From contig MHAC01000084.1 of assembly GCA_001804565.1 (NCBI GenBank), forward strand, positions 49,787 through 82,623: 32,837 nucleotides of DNA. The letters are read 5' to 3'. The notes under the pieces are model-generated. The model ran no database searches, had not been told where the DNA came from, and worked only from the letters and a program-made list of their open reading frames with translations. A program made the translations under genes and the position numbers. The stretch comes from Ignavibacteria bacterium GWF2_33_9. Its GTDB lineage: Bacteria > Bacteroidota > Ignavibacteria > Kapaibacteriales > UBA2268. This document shows, piece by piece, positions 25,448-32,837 of the stretch (within the stretch, counting starts at the first letter, position 1; the number at the start of each line of letters is the position of its first letter).

Positions 25448-26761
25448 ATGAAAAAAGTATTTAATTCAATCCTAATCTTTTCTGTTTTTTTGGCTTCAGC
25501 ATTGAGTGCTTTTTCAGCAGATTCAAAGGATTCAATAACCGGGAAAATTGAATTTGGACAAAATCTGATGAAAATGCGCAATTATGAAAAAGCAATTGAA
25601 AAATTCGATGAAGTTCTTGCTTTAGATAAAAACCATCCGGATGCATTATTTAATAAAAGTTTATGTAATTACAATTTATTTGAATATAATAAAGCAATGA
25701 AGGACTTGAATGTACTTGTAAAAATTATTCCGAATATTGCGGATGTTTTTAACTTGCGTGGACTTGTGCAAATGAGTCTTAAAGACACTTTATCTGCCTT
25801 AAATGATTTGAACAAGGCAGTAAAATTAGATAATAAATTCCCTGAGGCATACTTAAACAGGGCAAAAGCTCAATTACATTTTGGAAAAAACGATGAAGCT
25901 GTGAAAGATTTGAATGTTGCAATTTCTTTGGATAGCAATATCGCAGATTTATATTTCACCAAAGGTAGAGCCATGCATAATCTTGGAAAATATAAAGAAG
26001 CTGCTAATAATTTTACAAAGGCTATGTCTAGAAATTATATAAATTCCGATATTTTCTACAGACGTGGGAATTCAAATTTCAAAGATGAAAATTATATTGC
26101 TTCAATTGATGATTATACACAAGTGATTTATTGGGAACCATTAAATCCACTTTCATATAATAATCGTTCATTTGCATTTGAAAAAACTGGACAGCAAAAA
26201 TATGCACAACAAGACAGACAAATGATTGAAGACATAGCAGCGGCAAAGGATTTAGATCCGGAAAAGACAAATATGAAGATTTTTTCCAACAAAGATTCTA
26301 ATTTCACTATTTTACTTCCGACAGCATTCCAAATGATGGAGAACACTTCACTGGACAGTATTGCTTGTACTTTCTTTCCTGTGAATGAAACTTTAGAAAA
26401 TCACAGAATTGGAGTTGAATTTAAAATATTCCCATTTTATTCTAAAAAAATTGGAGCAGAACAACCTGCTGAAGTTATAGAACATTATAGACAGTTACAA
26501 GATTCAATCGGTCAGAGTGGATATTGGAGATATAATTTATCCGAAAGAGTAAGTAAGCCCTTTCACGATTTCCCGACATTATTGGATAAAATACTTGTAC
26601 AGGATGATAGATATGGAATTGCCTATATTATATGGAACTATGGAATAGCATACGGTGACCATTTGATAACTATGCATTTCCTCATCCCATTGCCACTTTA
26701 TAATTACTTTAATGAAATTTACTCAAAGTCCTTACAATCACTTGTAATCAGGAATATGTAA
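25448..26761 (+). CDS. Exported TPR-repeat protein with an uncharacterised C-terminal domain
   Basis: The 437-residue protein has a signal peptide (MKKVFNSILIFSVFLASALSAFSA). Residues ~28-250 hold about six tetratricopeptide repeats (for example AIEKFDEVLALDKNHPDALFNKSLCNYNL and EAYLNRAKAQLHFGKNDEAVKDLNVAISLD), which form a protein-binding superhelix. From ~275 to the end is a different beta-rich domain (NFTILLPTAFQMM, IGVEFKIFPF, AYIIWNYGIAYGDHLITMHF). I do not recognise it with certainty; it recalls PsbP/DUF1795-like folds. It precedes porX by 46 bases on the same strand, so co-transcription is likely and a link to the type IX secretion system is possible. Its exact function is unknown. Confidence 0.85.
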   Translation: MKKVFNSILIFSVFLASALSAFSADSKDSITGKIEFGQNLMKMRNYEKAIEKFDEVLALDKNHPDALFNKSLCNYNLFEYNKAMKDLNVLVKIIPNIADVFNLRGLVQMSLKDTLSALNDLNKAVKLDNKFPEAYLNRAKAQLHFGKNDEAVKDLNVAISLDSNIADLYFTKGRAMHNLGKYKEAANNFTKAMSRNYINSDIFYRRGNSNFKDENYIASIDDYTQVIYWEPLNPLSYNNRSFAFEKTGQQKYAQQDRQMIEDIAAAKDLDPEKTNMKIFSNKDSNFTILLPTAFQMMENTSLDSIACTFFPVNETLENHRIGVEFKIFPFYSKKIGAEQPAEVIEHYRQLQDSIGQSGYWRYNLSERVSKPFHDFPTLLDKILVQDDRYGIAYIIWNYGIAYGDHLITMHFLIPLPLYNYFNEIYSKSLQSLVIRNM

Positions 26762-26807
26762 TATGAAAAATATCTACACCTTTTAAAATAACAAAACTGA
26801 GGGTAGA

Positions 26808-28376
26808 ATGAATAAAGGAAAAATTCTTTGGATTGATGATGAAATAGAAATGCTTCGTCCTCATTTAATTTTATTGAAAGAAAAAGGATATGAAGTTGAA
26901 ACCTCTTCTAATGGTGAAGACGGAATTGAATTGATGAAATCGCATCACTTTGATTTAGTATTTCTTGATGAGACAATGGTGGGACTTACTGGATTAGAAA
27001 CATTACCGATTTTAAAACAAATTGATCCGGCTGCAGCTGTTGTGATGGTTACGAAAAATGAAGCTGAGAGCCTAATGGAAGATGCAATTGGCAAATCAAT
27101 TGATGATTATTTAACAAAACCTGTAAATCCTGCTCAGATATTACTAACCTGTAAAAAGTTTCTTGAGGAAGATAGGATTAGACAGGAAACGTTTATCACA
27201 AATTATCTACAGAATTTCAATCAAATATCCCATAAAATTTTGATGCAAAGAACCTGGGATGACTGGATTGAAATTTATACACAACTTGTCGATTGGACAA
27301 TCGAATTGGACAGACTGAAAAATACAGGTCTCGACCAAACTTTGCAAGACCAATGGAAATCTGCAAATTTAGAATTTTCTAAGTTTGTTGAAGATAATTA
27401 TCTTGATTGGTTGACTGATTTACATGAAGAAGGTAATCCGTTACTTTCACCACATATTGCAACAAAGTACCTGGAACCTGCTCTTAAGAAAGGAAATCCG
27501 GTATTTTTTATTGTAGTAGATTGTATGAGATATGATCAATGGTTGACTATGAAGGATTTGCTAAATCCATACTACTCAATAAAGACTGATTTTTATTCTT
27601 CGATATTGCCGACTGCTACTCCTTTTTCAAGAAATGCAATTTTTGCAGGGCTATATCCACTGCAAATCAAGCAGTACTATCCGCAATGGTGGAATGTGGA
27701 TTCAAATACTGAAGACCATAAACAAAATGCCTACGAAAGAGAATTGCAGGAATCATGGCTTGAAAGAAAAAGAATTAAACTAAAAAGCAAACTGAATTTT
27801 ATCAAGATTTTCGATACTGAATTCGGTAAAAAAGTGGAAAGAGAATTAAAGGATTATCTGGATTCACACTTGACAACTCTTGTAATCAATGCAGTAGATA
27901 TGATTGCCCATTCCCGTTCGGATTATGCAATATTGAAGGAGATAGCTCCGAATGAATCAGCATACAGAACATTGACTAAATCTTGGTTCAATCATTCAAG
28001 TTTACTTTCAATGCTTAAGAAAATAGCTGAAAAAGGAAATGCCACTGTGATTATCACAACAGACCATGGTTCGGTAAGATGTATGAAAGGAGTACAGGTG
28101 TTGGGTGATAAAGAAACTTCTACAAATCTCCGATATAAATTTGGCAAGAATGTAAAAACTGAAGCTAAACATGCAATGATGGTGAAAAATCTGGAAGATA
28201 TTCGTATACCTAAGATGGGAATTTCTGTCAGTAACTTCATTGCAAAAGATGATGCTTACTTCGTTTATCCTACGGATTATCATTATTATTTGAATAAATA
28301 TAAAGACAGTTTCCAGCACGGAGGTATTTCTCTTGAAGAGATGATAATTCCTATCAGTATTCTGGAACCTAGATAA
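26808..28376 (+). CDS. porX: PorX-type response regulator with PglZ (alkaline-phosphatase-fold) domain
   Basis: The 522-residue protein has an N-terminal receiver domain (1-120: acidic pair Asp10/Asp11, phosphoacceptor Asp54 in FLDETM, Lys104 in TKP). A helical linker (~125-205) leads to a PglZ domain (~210-520) with metal-site motifs VVDCMRYDQW (Asp238), TATPFSRNAIFAG (Thr271 as likely nucleophile), TDHGSVR and a late HGG. This layout is that of PorX, which in Porphyromonas and Flavobacterium activates type IX secretion with the kinase PorY and sigma factor SigP, and has phosphodiesterase activity. A GAGGG ribosome binding site stands just before the ATG. Neither PorY nor structural T9SS genes are in the window, but the cargo at 17589 shows the system is used. 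A strong terminator follows. Confidence 0.94.
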   Translation: MNKGKILWIDDEIEMLRPHLILLKEKGYEVETSSNGEDGIELMKSHHFDLVFLDETMVGLTGLETLPILKQIDPAAAVVMVTKNEAESLMEDAIGKSIDDYLTKPVNPAQILLTCKKFLEEDRIRQETFITNYLQNFNQISHKILMQRTWDDWIEIYTQLVDWTIELDRLKNTGLDQTLQDQWKSANLEFSKFVEDNYLDWLTDLHEEGNPLLSPHIATKYLEPALKKGNPVFFIVVDCMRYDQWLTMKDLLNPYYSIKTDFYSSILPTATPFSRNAIFAGLYPLQIKQYYPQWWNVDSNTEDHKQNAYERELQESWLERKRIKLKSKLNFIKIFDTEFGKKVERELKDYLDSHLTTLVINAVDMIAHSRSDYAILKEIAPNESAYRTLTKSWFNHSSLLSMLKKIAEKGNATVIITTDHGSVRCMKGVQVLGDKETSTNLRYKFGKNVKTEAKHAMMVKNLEDIRIPKMGISVSNFIAKDDAYFVYPTDYHYYLNKYKDSFQHGGISLEEMIIPISILEPR

Positions 28377-28393
28377 TTTGAATTGTATAAAAC

Positions 28394-28429
28394 AAAAAGG
28401 GTAGTTTAAAAAAAACTACCCTTTTTCTT
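28394..28429. terminator. Intrinsic terminator between porX and the cyclophilin gene
   Basis: AAAAAGGGTAGTTT pairs perfectly over 14 bases with AAACTACCCTTTTT around a five-base A loop. It stands between convergent genes and can act in both directions. Confidence 0.93.
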
Positions 28430-28443
28430 ATTAGAAAGAATGT

Positions 28444-29046
28444 TTATTTAATTTTCTTTATAAACATTTCAATTTTATCGTTAGGATTGTCGTTTCTGTC
28501 TCTCGGAGAGTTCACAACCTTATCTGCAACTTCCATACCGCTGATTGCTTTGCCGAAAGCAGTATATTGTCTGTCTAAGAATTTAGCATCTGCAACGCAA
28601 ATGAAAAATTGAGAAGTTGCACTGTTTGGATCCTGACTTCTTGCCGCTGAAAGAATACCTCTTTCGTGACTTGTGCTGTTGAATTCTGCAGGAACTTTAG
28701 TTTGGCTTGGATCACCATATCCCCATTTTTCCTTTGGCATTGTTTTAGAATTTGGATCACCACCCTGAATCATGAATCCCGGAATTACTCTATGGAAGGC
28801 AGTTCCATCATAAAATCCACTGCTTACCAAACTGTCAAAATTATGAACATGCTTTGGAGCAATTTCAGGATAAAGTTCAAGAATGATTTTACCTAATTCA
28901 GCACCTTTTTGCTTTACAGTAATTTCGTATTGAGGATTTTTACTTTTATTTTGTTCACTCATTGTTTTTTCCGTAGTTAAAATTAAAGTTAAAAAAGTAC
29001 CAATTGCAAATATTGCAAATGTCATTATTAATGTGTTTCTCTTCAT
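28444..29046 (-). CDS. Peptidyl-prolyl cis-trans isomerase, cyclophilin type, with N-terminal signal anchor
   Basis: The 200-residue protein has an N-terminal hydrophobic segment (~5-24, TLIMTFAIFAIGTFLTLIL), then a cyclophilin domain (~40-200). The catalytic motif FHRVIPGFMIQGGDP (84-98) includes Arg86, followed by FFICVADAKFLDRQYTAFGK. It catalyses proline isomerisation during protein folding. The hydrophobic segment lacks a clear cleavage site, so it may be anchored in the inner membrane facing the periplasm. It is the last gene of a korA-korB-cyclophilin run, 15 bases after korB, with GGTGAT as ribosome binding site. The link with the oxidoreductase is probably just shared transcription. 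Confidence 0.94.
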   Translation of the reverse strand: MKRNTLIMTFAIFAIGTFLTLILTTEKTMSEQNKSKNPQYEITVKQKGAELGKIILELYPEIAPKHVHNFDSLVSSGFYDGTAFHRVIPGFMIQGGDPNSKTMPKEKWGYGDPSQTKVPAEFNSTSHERGILSAARSQDPNSATSQFFICVADAKFLDRQYTAFGKAISGMEVADKVVNSPRDRNDNPNDKIEMFIKKIK

Positions 29047-29061
29047 ATTATCACCAATAAG

Positions 29062-30102
29062 TTATGAAATTTCCCAAAAATCTGAACCTTTCAAAAGGTC
29101 ATCTACATTACCTTTGCCTTTACGTTCGATTTCTTTTGTAATCTGATGATTGATTAACTCATCGTAAGATGGTTTTTCAATATCAAGAAATACTCCGAAT
29201 GGGCGAGGCAAATTATTATCATGGCTCATTGTAGCAATCATTTGAGCCAAAGCAACATTCTTTTCGTTATGAATCATTAATTCTTTTTCATTTCCACTAA
29301 GTTGAATTTCTTTTGGAGTGAAATTATCAATGACAATAGCTTTGTCTTTTTCTCTTCCGAAAATTAAAGGTTTTGCATCTTCAAGAAAAACTGCATTTTC
29401 ATCAATGTAATTTTTATTTGTCCATTGGTCAAAAATACCATCAGTGAAAATTACGCAATTCGAATAAATTTCCACGAAAGCAATTCCTTTATGTTCAGCT
29501 GCACGCTTCAAAATATAATTCAAATGCTTAGGATTACTGTACGAAGTTCTAGCAACAAAAGTTGCGCCGCTTCCTAAAGCCAAAGCTATTGGATTGAAAG
29601 GATAATCCACAACACCAAAAGGTGAGGACTTAGTTTTTGAATTCTGTTGTGTTGTGGGTGAATATTGTCCCTTGGTCATTGAATAAATTTCATTATTCAA
29701 AAGCAGGATTTTTAAGTCCATATTACGACGAATTGCATGGATAAAGTGGTTTCCACCAATTGCCATTCCATCACCATCTCCGGTAATAACCCAAACGGAT
29801 AAATCAGGATTAGCGATTTTAATACCAGAAGCAACAGGCAAAGCACGACCGTGCATTGTATGGAAGCCATAAGTATTTACGTAATAAGGGAAACGGCTGG
29901 AACAACCAATACCGGAAACTACAGTAAACTTTTCACGAGGAATTCCTAAGGTTGGAAAAAGTTTCTGAAGTTGTGCCAATACTGAATAATCACCACATCC
30001 AGCACACCATCTAACGTCTAAATCTGTTTTGAAATCTTTTGCTGTTAATGGTTGAATTTCTTGTAACATATATTCATTATTTTTTGCATCAATATTAGTC
30101 AT
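29062..30102 (-). CDS. korB: 2-oxoacid:ferredoxin oxidoreductase, beta subunit (KorB-like)
   Basis: The 346-residue subunit has RWCAGCGDYSVL (Cys33 and Cys36, iron-sulfur ligands) and a thiamine-diphosphate and magnesium motif TGDGDGMAIGGNHFIHAIRRNMDLKILLLNNEIY (107-140). With the alpha subunit it oxidises a 2-oxoacid, probably 2-oxoglutarate, with CoA to succinyl-CoA and reduced ferredoxin; in reverse it fixes carbon dioxide in the reductive TCA cycle of Chlorobi. Direction here is not readable. It starts one base after the korA stop codon, with a GGGGGAAA ribosome binding site in the end of korA. Substrate specificity is from family resemblance, and pyruvate or other 2-oxoacids are possible. 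Confidence 0.93.
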   Translation of the reverse strand: MTNIDAKNNEYMLQEIQPLTAKDFKTDLDVRWCAGCGDYSVLAQLQKLFPTLGIPREKFTVVSGIGCSSRFPYYVNTYGFHTMHGRALPVASGIKIANPDLSVWVITGDGDGMAIGGNHFIHAIRRNMDLKILLLNNEIYSMTKGQYSPTTQQNSKTKSSPFGVVDYPFNPIALALGSGATFVARTSYSNPKHLNYILKRAAEHKGIAFVEIYSNCVIFTDGIFDQWTNKNYIDENAVFLEDAKPLIFGREKDKAIVIDNFTPKEIQLSGNEKELMIHNEKNVALAQMIATMSHDNNLPRPFGVFLDIEKPSYDELINHQITKEIERKGKGNVDDLLKGSDFWEIS

Positions 30103-30103
30103 C

Positions 30104-31942
30104 TCAATTTCCCCCGTTTAAAAGTTTCATTAATTCAATTTCAATTTCGAGAGCAGTAAAAGGTTTGCCATGCATTTTGTGGTAACCGAGAACATCTCTC
30201 AAATATTTAGTTTTAATCAATGTGGATAATTGCCCCATATTCATTTCCGGTATAAAAATTCTTTTGAATTTGGAAAGAATTTCCCCCAGATTTGCAGGGA
30301 ATGGATTAAGCCAGCGTAAGTGTACGAAGGAGAGTTTATGACCTTGTTCAACTAATTTATCAAATGTATTTTTAATTGCCCCATAAGAACTACCCCAACC
30401 GAGAATAAGTAAATCACCTGATTCTTCACCTTCAATAACTGCATTAGGAACATCTCTAACTATTCCGTCAATTTTCTGAGCACGAAGTTCAGTCATCAAT
30501 TGGTGATTCTTAGGGTCTTGAGTTACAATTCCGGTAATATTTTCTTTTTCCAGACCGCCGATTTGGTGTTCAAAACCGGGAGTTCCCGGATGAGCCCATT
30601 CACGTGACAAGGTTTCAGGATCACGTTTGTAAGGTTTATATTCATCTGGATTTTTTGCAATATTTAATTCAAATTCAGGTAAACTATCTAATGTTGGAAC
30701 TAACCAAGGTTCAGTACCTTGAGCTAGATATCCGTCAGAAAGAACCATAACAGGAGTCATATACTTTAAAGCAATTTTTGCAGCTTCATAAGATGCATAA
30801 AAACAGTCATTAGCACTTTTAGCAGCGATAATCGGCATAGGTGCTTCGCCGTGACGTCCCCACATGCTCATAAGCAAATCTGATTGTTCGGGTTTAGTCG
30901 GCATACCTGTACTCGGACCTGCTCTTTGCACGTCCACGATTACCAAAGGAAGTTCCATTATTACTGCTAATCCCATTGATTCCACTTTAAGCGAAAGTCC
31001 TGGTCCGGAAGTTGTTGTCACTGCCAAATTTCCTGCAAATGATGCACCAATTGCAGATGCAATACCTGCAATTTCATCTTCAGCCTGAAGGATTTTCACA
31101 CCATATTGCTTATAACCCGAAAGATGGTGCAAAATTTCAGTTGCCGGAGTAATAGGGTAAGAACCAAGATATAGCGATAAATCTGCTTTCTTTGCTGCTG
31201 CAACTAAACCAAGAGCTGCAGCTTCATTACCTGTTATATTACGGTAAATACCGGGTTTTTGCTTAATTTTCGGTACATTATAATAAAATGGGAATGATTC
31301 ATCATTTTTTGCAAATTCATATCCGGCTTTTAATGCTCTTGTATTAGATTCGAAAATTTCGATTTTCTTGCCGAATTTATTTTTCAACCAGTCAATTGTA
31401 CTTTCCAATGGTTGATTAAATAACCAATAAGCAATTCCAAGTGCAAAAAAGTTTTTGGTACGTTCTATCTGATTTAAAGGTAAACTCAAATCTTTGAGCT
31501 CTTCCTTCATAATTTCAGGAATATTAATTGCATGAACAGTATAGTCTGAATATTCACCATTTAGCAATGGATTATTTTCATACTGTGCCAATTTTAAATT
31601 TTTGGGTCCAAATCCAGCTTCATTACAAATAATAATTGCACCTTTATTCAGATTTGGAATATTAACTTTCACCGATGCCGCATTCATTGCGAACAAGACA
31701 TCAATTTTGTCTCCCATTGTATTCATTTTTTTTGAACCAAAATGAACCTGATAAGCACTTACACCGTACAAAGTATCTGCAGGTGGTCTGATTTCGGATG
31801 GGTAATCAGGGAATGTATTTACATCCGTACCAATTGACCCTGAGTTTTTTGAGAATAGAGTACCGGTCATTTGCATACCATCACCTGAATCTCCCGCAAA
31901 CCTAACGGTAACATCATTAGTTATTACAACTTGTTTATCCAT
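30104..31942 (-). CDS. korA: 2-oxoacid:ferredoxin oxidoreductase, gamma-alpha fusion subunit (KorA-like)
   Basis: The 612-residue protein fuses two domains common in Bacteroidota and Chlorobi. A gamma domain (~5-190) opens with VRFAGDSGDGMQMTGTLFS. An alpha domain (~230-610) has SYPITPATEILHHL, QAEDEIAGIASAIGASFAG and TTSGPGLSLK. It binds substrate and CoA together with KorB. No separate delta (ferredoxin) subunit is seen nearby, consistent with the two-subunit type. It is the first gene of the minus-strand run; a TAATTTTG box lies at 32039-32046, about 97 bases before the ATG, overlapping the tail of the preceding terminator hairpin. Confidence 0.94.
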   Translation of the reverse strand: MDKQVVITNDVTVRFAGDSGDGMQMTGTLFSKNSGSIGTDVNTFPDYPSEIRPPADTLYGVSAYQVHFGSKKMNTMGDKIDVLFAMNAASVKVNIPNLNKGAIIICNEAGFGPKNLKLAQYENNPLLNGEYSDYTVHAINIPEIMKEELKDLSLPLNQIERTKNFFALGIAYWLFNQPLESTIDWLKNKFGKKIEIFESNTRALKAGYEFAKNDESFPFYYNVPKIKQKPGIYRNITGNEAAALGLVAAAKKADLSLYLGSYPITPATEILHHLSGYKQYGVKILQAEDEIAGIASAIGASFAGNLAVTTTSGPGLSLKVESMGLAVIMELPLVIVDVQRAGPSTGMPTKPEQSDLLMSMWGRHGEAPMPIIAAKSANDCFYASYEAAKIALKYMTPVMVLSDGYLAQGTEPWLVPTLDSLPEFELNIAKNPDEYKPYKRDPETLSREWAHPGTPGFEHQIGGLEKENITGIVTQDPKNHQLMTELRAQKIDGIVRDVPNAVIEGEESGDLLILGWGSSYGAIKNTFDKLVEQGHKLSFVHLRWLNPFPANLGEILSKFKRIFIPEMNMGQLSTLIKTKYLRDVLGYHKMHGKPFTALEIEIELMKLLNGGN

Positions 31943-32038
31943 GATTAATTTTTTATTAAAAGAAATAGTTTATTTTTTTCCTAACAAAGATTTAATAGTT
32001 TAATGTCTGTTAATCTAATTTTTAGTTAAACACAATTT

Positions 32039-32046
32039 CAAAATTA
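32039..32046 (-). promoter_or_regulatory. Candidate -7 promoter element (TAATTTTG) of korA
   Basis: TAATTTTG on the minus strand lies 97 bases before the korA start, just after the T-run of the presumed terminator of the upstream gene. No -33 TTG at good spacing. Confidence 0.25.
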
Positions 32047-32049
32047 AAT

Positions 32050-32092
32050 AAAAACAAGAAATTAATAAGAAAAAATTCACTTATTAATTTCT
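32050..32092 (-). terminator. Probable terminator after the outer-membrane protein gene
   Basis: AGAAATTAATAAG and CTTATTAATTTCT form a perfect 13-bp stem around a 10-base loop, followed on the minus strand by TGTTTTTATTT. The stem is AT-rich, so it is weaker than the other terminators here. Confidence 0.55.
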
Positions 32093-32111
32093 CGAAAATG
32101 GTTAACCATAT

Positions 32112-32762
32112 TTAAAATAAAATGCCTAAAGTCAAAGTGAAGTAGTTTTTATCGTCTTCTTTGGCTTCTTTTCCAATTAAATTTGTTTGATTGAATTTTC
32201 CTTCTAAATAGAAACTAAGTAATTTCACATCAAGTTCAACTCCTGCTCCGATTCCATATCCAAATCTGCTGTCTGATGGAGAATTTGAGAATGGAATATT
32301 GTTCGGTCCTGAGACGCTGGTGCTCATATAATTATATGAAATTTCACCAGTGGCATAGGGATTAAGGAAAAATTTAAAGGGATAAAATTTTATTCCTGCA
32401 GCAATTGGAACTATCCGTGTATTTGTTTTAAGTGTTGCGAGTGTATCGCCTGTATTCGGATCTTGAACTAATATTTCAGATTCAGGAAAACTATTGAATC
32501 CGATATGACCGGCAAATGAAAAGTAATCATTCAATGGCATTTGCATCAATAATCCTAAATGATATCCTGCTTTCAAGCCTTTATTAACTAAGTTTGCAAC
32601 AGCATCTTGATCTAATTTCAAAGTGTTTGAATTGTATATATCATTCATTTTATCGTTTGGAGTTGCTAATCCTCCTTCGAACCCAATTTCCAATACTCCT
32701 GCTGATACTATAGAGAAATTTATAGCAAGGAATGTTGTAATCGCAAAAAATATTTTCTTCAT
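32112..32762 (-). CDS. Outer-membrane beta-barrel protein
   Basis: The ORF track begins at a TTG (32777); the ATG at 32762 gives MKKIFFAITTFLAINFSIVSA, a normal signal peptide, and a 216-residue protein. The mature part consists of alternating amphipathic stretches (LEIGFEGGLATP, AGYHLGLLMQMPL, YFSFAGHIGFNS, RIVPIAAGIKFYPF, LNPYATGEISYNYM, FGYGIGAGVELDV, LSFYLEGKFNQ) and ends in TLTLGILF with a terminal Phe. These are signs of an eight-stranded barrel folded by the BAM complex. I cannot assign a function. A palindrome ATGGTTAACCAT (32098-32109) and a terminator hairpin follow the stop codon. It is probably transcribed alone. Confidence 0.85.
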   Translation of the reverse strand: MKKIFFAITTFLAINFSIVSAGVLEIGFEGGLATPNDKMNDIYNSNTLKLDQDAVANLVNKGLKAGYHLGLLMQMPLNDYFSFAGHIGFNSFPESEILVQDPNTGDTLATLKTNTRIVPIAAGIKFYPFKFFLNPYATGEISYNYMSTSVSGPNNIPFSNSPSDSRFGYGIGAGVELDVKLLSFYLEGKFNQTNLIGKEAKEDDKNYFTLTLGILF

Positions 32763-32837
32763 ATTTACATCTAACAATTTTAAATTTCAAAAGAAATGTG
32801 TCTTTCACTTAACTCGAAAATTTTTAAAAAACATTAA

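Overview
The window is bacterial, about one third G+C, and gene-dense, with no gene-free stretch longer than about 170 bases. The best guess for the organism is a member of the Bacteroidota/Ignavibacteria/Kapabacteria branch. Support comes from a PorX-type response regulator, a secreted protein with a type IX secretion (T9SS) sorting tail, a gamma-alpha fused 2-oxoacid:ferredoxin oxidoreductase, a Cys-type CcmE, and repeated TAATTTTG motifs upstream of genes that match the -7 element of Bacteroidota promoters. LptB, PriA, cyclophilin and an outer-membrane barrel rule out an archaeon. The lineage call is inference; no rRNA gene is present.

Layout. 1-585 (minus) is the N-terminal part of an NAD(P)HX epimerase gene cut by the window edge. 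699-3630 (plus) is a partner-switching module: a membrane SpoIIE-type phosphatase, a STAS anti-sigma antagonist and an anti-sigma kinase, overlapping or abutting. 3740-7744 (plus) is a cytochrome c maturation block, ccmC-ccmD-ccmE-ccmF. It includes a 51-residue ccmD missed by the ORF track and ends in a strong bidirectional hairpin. 7813-9897 (minus) is an exported M3 metallopeptidase.

9975-15141 (minus) is the most unusual part. It holds gatE and gatD, the two subunits of the archaeal-type Glu-tRNA(Gln) amidotransferase, followed closely by a proline dehydrogenase and a lipoprotein of the endonuclease/exonuclease/phosphatase fold. 15312-17516 (plus) is gapA-pgk. 17589-19895 (minus) is a large T9SS cargo protein. 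20021-22717 (minus) is degP-like/lptB/SDR, tightly packed. 22833-25340 (plus) is priA. 25448-28376 (plus) is a TPR protein and porX. 28444-31942 (minus) is korA-korB-cyclophilin. 32112-32762 (minus) is an outer-membrane barrel protein.

Functionally the genes cover glycolysis, ferredoxin-linked oxidation of 2-oxoacids, c-type cytochrome assembly, proline catabolism, envelope biogenesis with T9SS control, replication restart and tRNA-dependent glutamine synthesis. The observations most worth following are GatDE in a bacterium, the Cys-type CcmE with no ccmH after ccmF, a CcmC with an extra N-terminal extracytoplasmic segment, and a six-copy AAAT repeat abutting the ccmD start codon.
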